Assembly (NCBI RefSeq): GCF_035920445.1
Contig: NZ_CP109162.1
Location: 4,340,001-4,404,000, forward strand
Length of the DNA: 64,000 nt
Direction: 5' to 3'
Origin: Nocardia sp. NBC_01730
GTDB lineage: Bacteria > Actinomycetota > Actinomycetes > Mycobacteriales > Mycobacteriaceae
Positions 25,577 through 32,849 of this stretch are shown one piece after another. How positions within the stretch are numbered: the first letter of the stretch is position 1; every line of letters begins with the position of its first letter. The position numbers and the translations under genes are program-made. Below the pieces are notes generated by a model that saw only the letters and a program-made list of their open reading frames with translations, was not told the origin of the DNA and did no database searches.

Positions 25577-27708
25577 GTGATTCGGAGGAGTCGGTCGCAG
25601 GTGAGACGCCGGCAGCAGATCCGGAGCCGATCGAAGACGCTGAGGCGGAGGCGAACAAGATTCGCGAACGAGCCACTGATGCTGAGCGTAGACGCGAATC
25701 GCGTGCTGTAGCGAGCGCTAGGTTCGAAGCGCTAGGTTCGATGGACGGGCGGCTCTCGCTCACCGCAAATACGGTGATCTTCGGTAGCACACAGGTCGGC
25801 ACTCTGATCGGCCGCGACAACTACGGGGGCGGGTCCGGGGCGGGTTTCGAACGAAGCGGTCAAGTGGAACCACGCAAGCTCCGCGATCTCGAGCAGATTT
25901 TCGTACCGCCGCCGAAGTTCGAGCAGTTGTGCGATCGGCTGGGGTCGCAGTCGGTACTGCTGCTGCGCGCTCCGAAAGGGTGGGGACGAACCGCCACCGC
26001 ACTGCGAGCGCTGAGTCGGCAATGCGCGTCAGGTGTGCACAAGCTCAGCCCTGATGCGGAGTTGAGATCGCTGGACATCGAGTTCGATCGCTGCACGGGC
26101 TACTTGTTCGATACACCGCACAGCCAGCAACTACGCACGCTGAGTGAATTCCACCTCGAACAACTAGGGCGGCGGCTGGTCGAGGTCGAGAGTCGATTGA
26201 TCGTCGTTGTCGATGATCAGGCCGAGCTCAGCCCCGACGCTGGGCCATTCGTGCTGGACGTCGGTGAGCCGGCCGACGTCACGGCGATACTGAGGAAGCA
26301 CCTGCTCCGGCAGCTCGCCGAGGACGATCTCGGCGTGCTCTCGCGCCTCGAGGTCGCGGCGCTGCTGAGCATGGTGGAAGAGCACCGTCCGTCCGCCCAC
26401 GAACTCGTCAACCTGGCTGCGCGACTGGTCGATGTTGCCGTAGGTCGAATCGACATCGACGAGATGGTCGGTCGGTATGCGGCCGCCGAGGACAATCGGT
26501 TCCGGCAGTGGTTCGACGAGCTCGACACCGATACTCGCCCATTCGCGATCGCCTTGGCGGTGTTCAACAACATGCCGCTGCACATCGTGTCCGAAGCGGG
26601 CCGAGCACTGGCGAGTTCGATCGTCGATGCGGAGGCTCTCGACGGCGCCGGGTCAGGTCAGACGGTGTTCGGCGTGCGGAGCACCGAATTGCTGAGTAGA
26701 GCTCAGGCGCAGTTGTATCGGTCCCATGAGGACACGTTGTACGGCCGAATCACCGTCTATGCAGTGCGTTTCGTGGACGAACGTTTTCCGCAGCGGCTGC
26801 TTGAGTACGCATGGCAGGAGTATCCGGCCGCGCACCAGTTGGTTCGTGACTGGCTGCGTGAACTCGGCGGTTCAGACGACCTCAGAGCGAGCACGCGTGC
26901 GGGCGTCGCCGTCGGCTTGTTGTCCACCTTCGAGTTCGAATACGCCAGACGGTTGGTGATCGAACCATGGGCTGACAGCGGTCAGCGGCACGACCAGTAC
27001 GCCGCGATCGGCGCGCTGCAGTTTTCCAGTCTGCAACCCGAGCTCGCGCCGCTGGTCGCGGAGATGCTCGAGGCATGGGTCCAGCCGACGCAACCGATGG
27101 CTCGGCGGGTCACAGCGACGGCTGCTCTGGGCAGCACCGTGGGGCAACTCATGCCGGACCGTGCACTCCGGCTGTTACGGCGCTCAGCTCGTAGCTCCGA
27201 TCCGGATCTGCGAGATGCTGTGTGTTACAGCATGATCGAACTCTTCAGTAGCCGTGAGCTGGATGTCCGTGTGTTGCGTGATCTGCGGAGGTGGACCGTG
27301 TCGCGACGGAGGGGCGTGCGCTACACCGGATTCTTGTGCATCCTGCAACTGAGTTTCGATCTGGTAGCCGAGACAGTCGGCGGTGTTGAGCCGTGGCCGA
27401 GGCTGGTCTGGCTGGCCGACCAATCCGACGAGCACCGCGATCACATCGTCGTGCTGTTCGCCCGCCTCATGCAAGCGCCGTACTTCCCGCCCGCCGCCTA
27501 TGCCGAAATCAAGCGATGGGTTCAAATCGCCGAACGCGACCCGCAGTTCCGCGGGCCGCTGGGACGACTGCTCGTCGACCTGGAAACGGTAGATCAGAAC
27601 GACGGAATGGTGCCGTTTCACCTCCGTGAATGGGCTGGCGAGGACGGCGGTCCGAGGGCGGCCGTCGACGAACTGCTGACAATGCTCGACGCGAAACAGG
27701 GGGTTTGA
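25573..27708 (+). CDS. STAND-like NTPase with altered Walker A and N-terminal amyloid-like motif
   Basis: 711 aa, GTG start overlapping the cyclase stop. Residues 1-50 are acidic and coiled (EDAEAEANKIRERATDAERRR). Residues 65-86 repeat the cyclase's C-terminal motif (11 of 22 positions identical). The nucleotide-binding region begins near 105. The Walker A position reads APKGWGRT (133-140): the first Gly is Ala and the catalytic Lys is Arg139. Walker B is RLIVVVDDQAEL. Residues about 300-711 are helical, HEAT/ARM-like. In animal and bacterial NLRs, such motifs pass a signal by templated amyloid contact. Here the NTPase could gate the cyclase. Whether it binds ATP without the Lys is open. Confidence 0.65.
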   Translation: MSDSEESVAGETPAADPEPIEDAEAEANKIRERATDAERRRESRAVASARFEALGSMDGRLSLTANTVIFGSTQVGTLIGRDNYGGGSGAGFERSGQVEPRKLRDLEQIFVPPPKFEQLCDRLGSQSVLLLRAPKGWGRTATALRALSRQCASGVHKLSPDAELRSLDIEFDRCTGYLFDTPHSQQLRTLSEFHLEQLGRRLVEVESRLIVVVDDQAELSPDAGPFVLDVGEPADVTAILRKHLLRQLAEDDLGVLSRLEVAALLSMVEEHRPSAHELVNLAARLVDVAVGRIDIDEMVGRYAAAEDNRFRQWFDELDTDTRPFAIALAVFNNMPLHIVSEAGRALASSIVDAEALDGAGSGQTVFGVRSTELLSRAQAQLYRSHEDTLYGRITVYAVRFVDERFPQRLLEYAWQEYPAAHQLVRDWLRELGGSDDLRASTRAGVAVGLLSTFEFEYARRLVIEPWADSGQRHDQYAAIGALQFSSLQPELAPLVAEMLEAWVQPTQPMARRVTATAALGSTVGQLMPDRALRLLRRSARSSDPDLRDAVCYSMIELFSSRELDVRVLRDLRRWTVSRRRGVRYTGFLCILQLSFDLVAETVGGVEPWPRLVWLADQSDEHRDHIVVLFARLMQAPYFPPAAYAEIKRWVQIAERDPQFRGPLGRLLVDLETVDQNDGMVPFHLREWAGEDGGPRAAVDELLTMLDAKQGV

Positions 27709-27709
27709 C

Positions 27710-28786
27710 ATGACAATCGACCGGACACGGCAACTCATCCAATACGCGGAAGTGCAGAGGTCCGCATGGCGCGCCTTCCGCCCTCCGACAGACGGGCATG
27801 CGGCCGTATCGGTAGACCGGGCAGGGAGCCTGACGCTGCTGACGCGCCAACCATCGGCAGGGGAGATATTCTTCCGGCCGCCAATGGGCGTGTACTGGGT
27901 GGACGTCGCCGTCCACCACAACTCGTGCAGATTCGATCTGCCCACGGCTGAGGGCGTATTCACCTTCACAGCCGAAGTCGATGTGACCTGGCGGGTAGTC
28001 GATCCAGAGAAGGCGGTCAAAGACCGACCGGCCACCGGTGAACTGGTGTATCGGCCCTACCTCGAACAGCAACTTCGCCGGCTGAGTCGCGAATACCAGG
28101 TGGAGCACTTCGCGGTAGCAGAGCGTGAGATCAATGATCACTTCGACAAACCGATCGCGTTGGATTGCGGCATATCGCTATTGAGCTGCTCGGTGAAGCT
28201 GTCTCCCGAAGCCGGCACGCACGCGTATCTCCAAGAGGCCACATTCGATCACCGGAAAGCTCAGCGTCGTGAAGCCGAACACGGTGCCCGCATGCACACT
28301 GCGCATTTGCAGTCGAGTGAGAACGAAACCCAGCACGGGTTGCAGCTGCAGACGTCCCACCAGAGCTATGAGCTCACCAAGTTCGCCCAGCAGCGCAGCC
28401 TCGAGCTGGAGCAGCAGCGGATGAGCTTCTACGCGGAGGCGATTGAGCGCGGTGACCTCAGCCCTCTCGCGCACCGGCTGGCATCCAACCGCAGCGATGT
28501 CAACGAGGTCATCGGGCTGATGATGCAGCAGAAGCAGGTGGAGTTCGATGCCGCGCACGCCATGTTGAAGGCGCTGCTCAACCAGAACCTGGTCAACAAA
28601 CGTGATGTCCAGGACATCCTGGCGCACGCGTCCGCGGCGATCGCCGACCAGGTGAATCCGGCGTCCGTGGGGTCTGGTTCAGTGGCGCCGCCGAAGGCCG
28701 AGCTGGTCGTGTCGCCGATGGCGGCGCTCATGCAGAATGCCGAGGTGCTCGACCGGTCCGACGAAAATGACGATGACGATGACTAA
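27710..28786 (+). CDS. Band-7/SPFH-like protein with acidic tail
   Basis: 358 aa, starting 1 nt after the NTPase stop. Residues about 60-170 resemble a Band-7 (stomatin/prohibitin) domain: FDLPTAEGVFTFTAEVDVTWRVVDPEKAV, followed by the LxxxYxVxHFAVAEREIND helix. Residues 180-280 are a Gln/Glu/His-rich helix (coiled coil). The C-terminus is acidic (DENDDDDD). There is no clear N-terminal transmembrane helix, so it could act as a scaffold beside the membrane protein that follows. SPFH proteins form oligomeric rings and membrane platforms. A role in localising the NTPase or effector is inferred from operon position. Confidence 0.6.
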   Translation: MTIDRTRQLIQYAEVQRSAWRAFRPPTDGHAAVSVDRAGSLTLLTRQPSAGEIFFRPPMGVYWVDVAVHHNSCRFDLPTAEGVFTFTAEVDVTWRVVDPEKAVKDRPATGELVYRPYLEQQLRRLSREYQVEHFAVAEREINDHFDKPIALDCGISLLSCSVKLSPEAGTHAYLQEATFDHRKAQRREAEHGARMHTAHLQSSENETQHGLQLQTSHQSYELTKFAQQRSLELEQQRMSFYAEAIERGDLSPLAHRLASNRSDVNEVIGLMMQQKQVEFDAAHAMLKALLNQNLVNKRDVQDILAHASAAIADQVNPASVGSGSVAPPKAELVVSPMAALMQNAEVLDRSDENDDDDD

Positions 28787-29336
28787 CCCCGGCATCACGG
28801 TGAACCCGTTGACCGAGCTTCCTTTCGGCGGCGGACTGATCAGGCAGTTCGACAAGTTTCTGCTCGACCTGGGATTCACAGCGAGGTGGGCCGAGACTGT
28901 CGAATTCTTGATGATCGTGGGGGTCGTGTTCGCCGTGCTGACCCTTGCTGTGGGCAAGTTGGTGCCGTGGGTGAGCGGCAAACTGGCCGGACACGAAGAA
29001 CGTCTCACGGCTCCTGTTCCGGCCGTGTTGCTGGCGCCGGAATGGGTGATTACCAAGGCTCTGGTGAAGGCTGGGCGCATACCAGGGTCCTTCGTGCATG
29101 GCTACGGTGAGAGTGTGCTCGTGCTGGTCGATTGGTTGCAGGCGGTGTTGGCGGCTGTCCTGCGACTACTCGGATCGGTCGGCAAGTATGGCCGACCGAT
29201 CGCGGGTGTGCTGCTCGTGCTGGGACTTCTGTCGTGGAACAGCAATTCATGCGTGGGCGATAGCCTGCCCTGCGTGTCTCCGGTTCAGCACTGGACCACG
29301 CAATTCGAAGGACCGCTGGTCAGACCGGTGCGCTGA
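28767..29336 (+). CDS. Small multi-pass membrane protein of the cyclase operon
   Basis: About 189 aa; ATGs at 28767, 28773 and 28779 are all in frame and all overlap the end of the Band-7 gene. There are three hydrophobic stretches: residues about 45-65 (EFLMIVGVVFAVLTLAVG), 115-135 (VLVLVDWLQAVLAAVLRLL) and 145-160 (IAGVLLVLGLLSW). Two cysteines follow the last segment (CVGDSLPC). No family is recognised. Its stop overlaps the 3' end of the convergent PycTM-like gene by 17 nt. Confidence 0.6.
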   Translation: MTMTMTNPGITVNPLTELPFGGGLIRQFDKFLLDLGFTARWAETVEFLMIVGVVFAVLTLAVGKLVPWVSGKLAGHEERLTAPVPAVLLAPEWVITKALVKAGRIPGSFVHGYGESVLVLVDWLQAVLAAVLRLLGSVGKYGRPIAGVLLVLGLLSWNSNSCVGDSLPCVSPVQHWTTQFEGPLVRPVR

Positions 29337-29808
29337 GTAGTGCCGCGGTGAACCAGGCCAGAAAGACGACGAGACTGATCGCCGTCCAGCGCAGTGCCAC
29401 ACCGAAGCGGCGGTACTTGTGCTGGGCGATCTCGGCGAGAGTGCCAGCCTGCTGCCACGCCTGATCGGCCAGCGTCGGAGCTGTCGGCCGACCGCTCACG
29501 TCGGTAGGAAAGCTCGGAAAGCAGAACCAGTTCCCGGGACCGGCGCTACCCAGCCGCGGCCGCAGCGTCGCGGCGAGGTAGCCCATGCACACGATCAGGC
29601 TCACTGCGAGTCCGATCGCCATCACGACCAGAGCGGTGCTCATGGATATGCGTGTGGTGGTGACCAGTCCCGTCAGTACGAATCCGTTGGCGGTCAACAA
29701 CAGTCCCGCCTTGGTGTCAGCGGCCAGTATGACGCGGTTGAACTCGGCGACGGTGCGGAGCGCGGTGTTGAGGTCATCGACTGGGCTGAGGCGGTTGCGA
29801 AACATCAT
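29320..29808 (-). CDS. PycTM-like membrane effector (Pycsar effector family)
   Basis: 162 aa from the ATG at 29808 (a longer frame to 29856 is less likely). The hallmark is VILAADTKAGLLLTANGFVLTGL, the Asp-Thr-Lys-Ala motif at the head of the first membrane helix that I associate with the Pycsar effector domain. A second helix (VVMAIGLAVSLIVCMGYLAATL) and a C-terminal third (ISLVVFLAWFTAALLSA) follow. PycTM proteins disrupt the inner membrane after sensing a cyclic pyrimidine nucleotide. This one is convergent with the cyclase operon rather than adjacent to its cyclase. It lies next to the right edge of the element. Confidence 0.7.
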   Translation of the reverse strand: MMFRNRLSPVDDLNTALRTVAEFNRVILAADTKAGLLLTANGFVLTGLVTTTRISMSTALVVMAIGLAVSLIVCMGYLAATLRPRLGSAGPGNWFCFPSFPTDVSGRPTAPTLADQAWQQAGTLAEIAQHKYRRFGVALRWTAISLVVFLAWFTAALLSAPV

Positions 29809-29956
29809 GGGATCAGCACAGCAGTGGTTTGACGTGCACTCCAGGTACAAAGGCACACACTGCAGCCCCAGTTTCGCGTCGGTGAATAATCCAGTTCGGG
29901 CTACGTCAACTGACCCCCTCGAACCTGACGGATGAACCGATGTCCGACAACAGCAC

Positions 29957-30121
29957 TCAAGGAGTGTGTAACTGACATCTCACCCCCGCGAGCAGGGCGA
30001 CCTCTTCGCGGCGCAGGCCGGCGACGCGCCGCTGACCGCCGCCGAACATCCCGAAGTCCTCCGGTCGGGCCAGCTCGCGGCGCGCCCGCAAGAAAGCGCC
30101 CAGTTGATTGTCGGAGTCCAT
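29957..30121 (-). pseudogene. N-terminal stub of an MmyB-type XRE regulator, cut by the element's right edge
   Basis: The 54-codon frame from the ATG at 30121 starts like an MmyB-family HTH regulator (LGAFLRARRELARPEDFG, then RRVAGLRREEVALLAGV) and then departs into RCQLHTP-stop. In intact members, including the one at 46929 in this window, the sequence continues SVxYxTRLEQGR. The break falls at about 29980. The gene stands divergent to the SDR gene, a usual pairing for these regulators. The missing part should lie left of this window if the element integrated here. Confidence 0.72.
29959..29981. other. Right edge of the element, possible attachment site
   Basis: AAGGAGTG at 29959-29966 is the reverse complement of the CACTCCTT at 22-29. 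About 14 bases further right, near 29980, the XRE-regulator homology begins. This is the best candidate for the junction between element and host. The crossover dinucleotide cannot be fixed without the left flank. Confidence 0.4.
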
Positions 30122-30222
30122 ATCCCGAGCCTAGGTGAGCCGTGCCGCTCCTGGGTGGTCCCGCGACTACCAGGAAGTCCGCGACCTGGCAGGCGAGGGC
30201 GCTGGAGACGAACGTAGTAGGC

Positions 30223-30972
30223 ATGACAAACAACATCGCAGGCCGCGTCGCGGTCGTCACCGGAGCATCGAGTGGAATCGGCGCCGCCACCGCACGGCAG
30301 CTCGCGCACAGCGGCGCCAAAGTTGCCCTGCTCGGCAGGCGCAAGGATCGTATCGAGGAACTCGCCGCCGAAATCGGTGGTGACGCGCTCGCCGTCGCCA
30401 CCGACGTCGGCGACCAGCAGTCCGTACGGGACGCCGCCGCCACAGTGCGTGCGGCATTCGGTGCCGTCGACCTCGTCGTCGCGAACGCCGGCGTAATGCT
30501 CGCCGCACCGTTCGAGTCCGCGCCCACCGATGAGTGGGACCAGATGGTCGGCACCAACATCAACGGATTGCTCTACACCGGAAGGGCTTTCATCGACGAC
30601 CTGCTCGCGGCGGCGACCGCGGGCAGGCAGTCCGATCTAGTGCTGGTCGGATCGGTCGGCGGACACATGGTGTTCCCCAACTACGCCGTGTACAGCGCCA
30701 CGAAGGCCGCGGTCGCGCATCTGACCCGGAACCTGCGCGCCGAATTCGGCCCACGTGGCGTGCGGGTGAAGAATGTCGAACCCGGCTTCGTCGGCACCGA
30801 ACTCGGTTCGGGCATGCAGGACGAGCAGCAGCGTGCCGGGCTGGAGCAGTGGCGCACCGAGATCGAGATCCTCGAACCCGGCGACATCGCGAATGTCATC
30901 GCGTACGCCGTCGCGGCACCGAAGCACGTCAACATCGCCGAGCTGATCGTGGTACCGACCCAGCAAGGCTGA
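30223..30972 (+). CDS. SDR-family NAD(P)-dependent oxidoreductase
   Basis: 249 aa from the ATG at 30223; the upstream frame to 30142 is not protein-like. Classical short-chain dehydrogenase features: TGASSGIGAATA for the cofactor, a VANAGV stretch, the catalytic Ser in VLVGSVGG and YSATK with the catalytic Tyr and Lys. The C-terminus is typical (EPGFVGTELGSG). It acts on an unknown alcohol or ketone in the cytoplasm. It is divergent from the cut XRE regulator, which probably once controlled it. Loss of that regulator may change its expression. Confidence 0.88.
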   Translation: MTNNIAGRVAVVTGASSGIGAATARQLAHSGAKVALLGRRKDRIEELAAEIGGDALAVATDVGDQQSVRDAAATVRAAFGAVDLVVANAGVMLAAPFESAPTDEWDQMVGTNINGLLYTGRAFIDDLLAAATAGRQSDLVLVGSVGGHMVFPNYAVYSATKAAVAHLTRNLRAEFGPRGVRVKNVEPGFVGTELGSGMQDEQQRAGLEQWRTEIEILEPGDIANVIAYAVAAPKHVNIAELIVVPTQQG

Positions 30973-30984
30973 TCACGGTTTCGG

Positions 30985-31155
30985 GTGGTCGATCCGGCGG
31001 ATGACGGACATTGCCCCGGTTCTGCGCCACGCCGACCCGAGGACGCCTCGGCGATAGCCGAGGTCTGGCACCACGGCTGGCGTGACGCGCACCTGGGCTA
31101 CGTTCCCGACGCCTTGCTCACCGTCCGGCCCCGCCGCACCGCAGCGAACCCGTAG
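30985..31155 (+). pseudogene. GNAT acetyltransferase N-terminal remnant
   Basis: 57 codons with the start of a GNAT fold: VVDPADDGH, then EDASAIAEVWHHGWRDAHLGYVPDALL, followed by a stop after RTAANP. Intact relatives continue for about 110 more residues with the acetyl-CoA loop, which is absent here. No start or RBS is evident. It fills the gap between the SDR and P450 genes. Confidence 0.6.
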
Positions 31156-31172
31156 CTCCGTGATTCCGCCTG

Positions 31173-32429
31173 CTACGCCTCAGGTAGCGGCGGGGATTTC
31201 GGGAATATGACCGGCAGCGCGGTCAATGCTCGGTGGAACGGGCCCGGCCGCCAGGTCAGGTCGCCAGGCGCTACCGCAAGGCGTATCTCCGGTAGGGCGT
31301 CGAGTAGTTGGTCGATGGCGTCCTGAGCGACCAGGTAGGCAATCGACCTGGCGGGGCAGACATGCGGTCCGGCACCCCAAGCCAGATGGGAGCGATTTCC
31401 CGCGTACTGGTCGGCACCGATCGCGGGATCGTTGTTGCAGCCGGCGATGCTGATGACGACCGGTTGGTGAGCGGGTAGCCAGACACCATCGATCAGGATC
31501 GGCTGCCTCGGAAAGCTGAAGCAGAAATTCGCCATCGGCGGATTGTTGAACAACACCTCGTCGAGGGCGTCCCGGGTCGACTGGCTCCCCGCCAGCACAC
31601 TGTCGCCCAACCGCTCGTCGGTGAGGATCAGCAGCAGGGTGTTGACGATCAGATTCAGCTGCGGTTCAATGCCAGCGCCGTACAGCGTGCCCAGCTGATG
31701 CACCATCTCCGTATCGCTCAGCCCGTCCGGGTGCCACAGCATCCGTGTGGCGACATCGTCGCCGGGTTCGGCTCGCTTGAGCAGAGTCAATTGCAGCATC
31801 GCGTCGGCGAGCGTCTTGTTTCCCTTTTCCGCATCGACGCCCTCGAAGATCGCGGCCATACCCTGAGCGGCCTGCTGTGCGATCTCGGCGGGACAACCGA
31901 GCATGGCGTTCAGCACCGCGAAGGCGAGCGGAAACGCGTACTGGCGGACCAGATCCGCGGACCCGTCCGCGCAGAACGAATTGATCAGCGGTATCGCGAT
32001 CTGCGCCACGGTGTCGTGCAAGCTGTACTGATCGACTTTGTCGAGACCCGCCACATTGGTTCGCCGATAGCGGGCATGTTCGGCACCTGCACTGCGCAAG
32101 GCGTTCGGCCGCCACTGCATCATCGGCAGCACGGGGCAGTCGGTGGGAACGTTCTTCTGCCAGGCGCGCGGATCCGCCGGGAAATGGTCTGGGTCGTTGA
32201 GGATCCGAACCGCGGCGTAATACCCGATCACCAAGGTTGCGGGCACACCCGGTACCAATTCCACCGGCACCAACGACCCGTACTGTTCCCGCATCTCCCG
32301 ATAGGCGCGGTGCGGATCCGCCGCGAACTCCGGTGAAAACAGCGATACCCGTGGGCCATCGGTGTCGATCGGCGAATCCAGCGGGGCACGACCGGATCGG
32401 CTGTGCGCTGGGGAGGAGGGCATCGACAT
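31173..32429 (-). CDS. Cytochrome P450, CYP157-like, with non-standard motifs
   Basis: 418 aa. The haem-ligand loop WGAGPHVCPAR holds the thiolate Cys. The I-helix reads GAGIEPQLNLI, lacking the usual acid-alcohol (E/D)T pair. The K-helix ExxR is replaced by DEVLFNNPPMANF, so the conserved Arg is missing. Both changes are, as I recall, features of CYP157-type actinobacterial P450s, which often sit in conservon operons. Here no conservon genes or redox partner adjoin it. The ATG at 32429 is the better of two close starts. It is either an unusual monooxygenase or a non-oxidative P450. Confidence 0.85.
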   Translation of the reverse strand: MSMPSSPAHSRSGRAPLDSPIDTDGPRVSLFSPEFAADPHRAYREMREQYGSLVPVELVPGVPATLVIGYYAAVRILNDPDHFPADPRAWQKNVPTDCPVLPMMQWRPNALRSAGAEHARYRRTNVAGLDKVDQYSLHDTVAQIAIPLINSFCADGSADLVRQYAFPLAFAVLNAMLGCPAEIAQQAAQGMAAIFEGVDAEKGNKTLADAMLQLTLLKRAEPGDDVATRMLWHPDGLSDTEMVHQLGTLYGAGIEPQLNLIVNTLLLILTDERLGDSVLAGSQSTRDALDEVLFNNPPMANFCFSFPRQPILIDGVWLPAHQPVVISIAGCNNDPAIGADQYAGNRSHLAWGAGPHVCPARSIAYLVAQDAIDQLLDALPEIRLAVAPGDLTWRPGPFHRALTALPVIFPKSPPLPEA

Positions 32430-32539
32430 AGGCGAGAAACTCCAAGCGTTAGAACAACAAGCCCCGTGAGCCTATGCAGCCAGCGAACTTTCCGCACCCT
32501 GAACTGCTCAACCGACGCACCTTCCGGGCTCGAGCGCAA

Positions 32540-32845
32540 CACCGATTCCCCCGTCGGCTTCCGCAAAAGGCCCGGACACAGCTGGTCGCCGTGCGTGTGA
32601 CCAGGCAGTCGCAGGTCGACGCCGTTCGCGGCGGCGTCGTGGATGAGGATGGGCTGGTGCGCCAGGACTACGCCCGTGTACACGCCGACCTTCATCGACC
32701 CGTCCCGACTGATGCGCCGATGCGCGACCAGCTGCGAGCCAGGGTCGATGGCACCTTCCAGGCGAACCCAGGCATGCGGTGGTACATCGACCTCGGCAGC
32801 AATGGTTCGATCTCGGCCTGTGGAGTGAGCGGCCTCGGCCGGCAC
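32540..32845 (-). pseudogene. Metallophosphoesterase remnant
   Basis: In one minus-strand frame, about 32710-32570 reads VVLAHQPILIHDAAANGVDLRLPGHTHGDQLCPG. This matches the C-terminal metal-binding motif (HxP ... GHTHGGQ) of calcineurin-like phosphoesterases. The upstream part is only weakly protein-like and the frame runs on into the P450 gene, so the gene is decayed. The rest of 32430-32849 shows nothing else. Confidence 0.5.
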
Positions 32846-32849
32846 GAAA

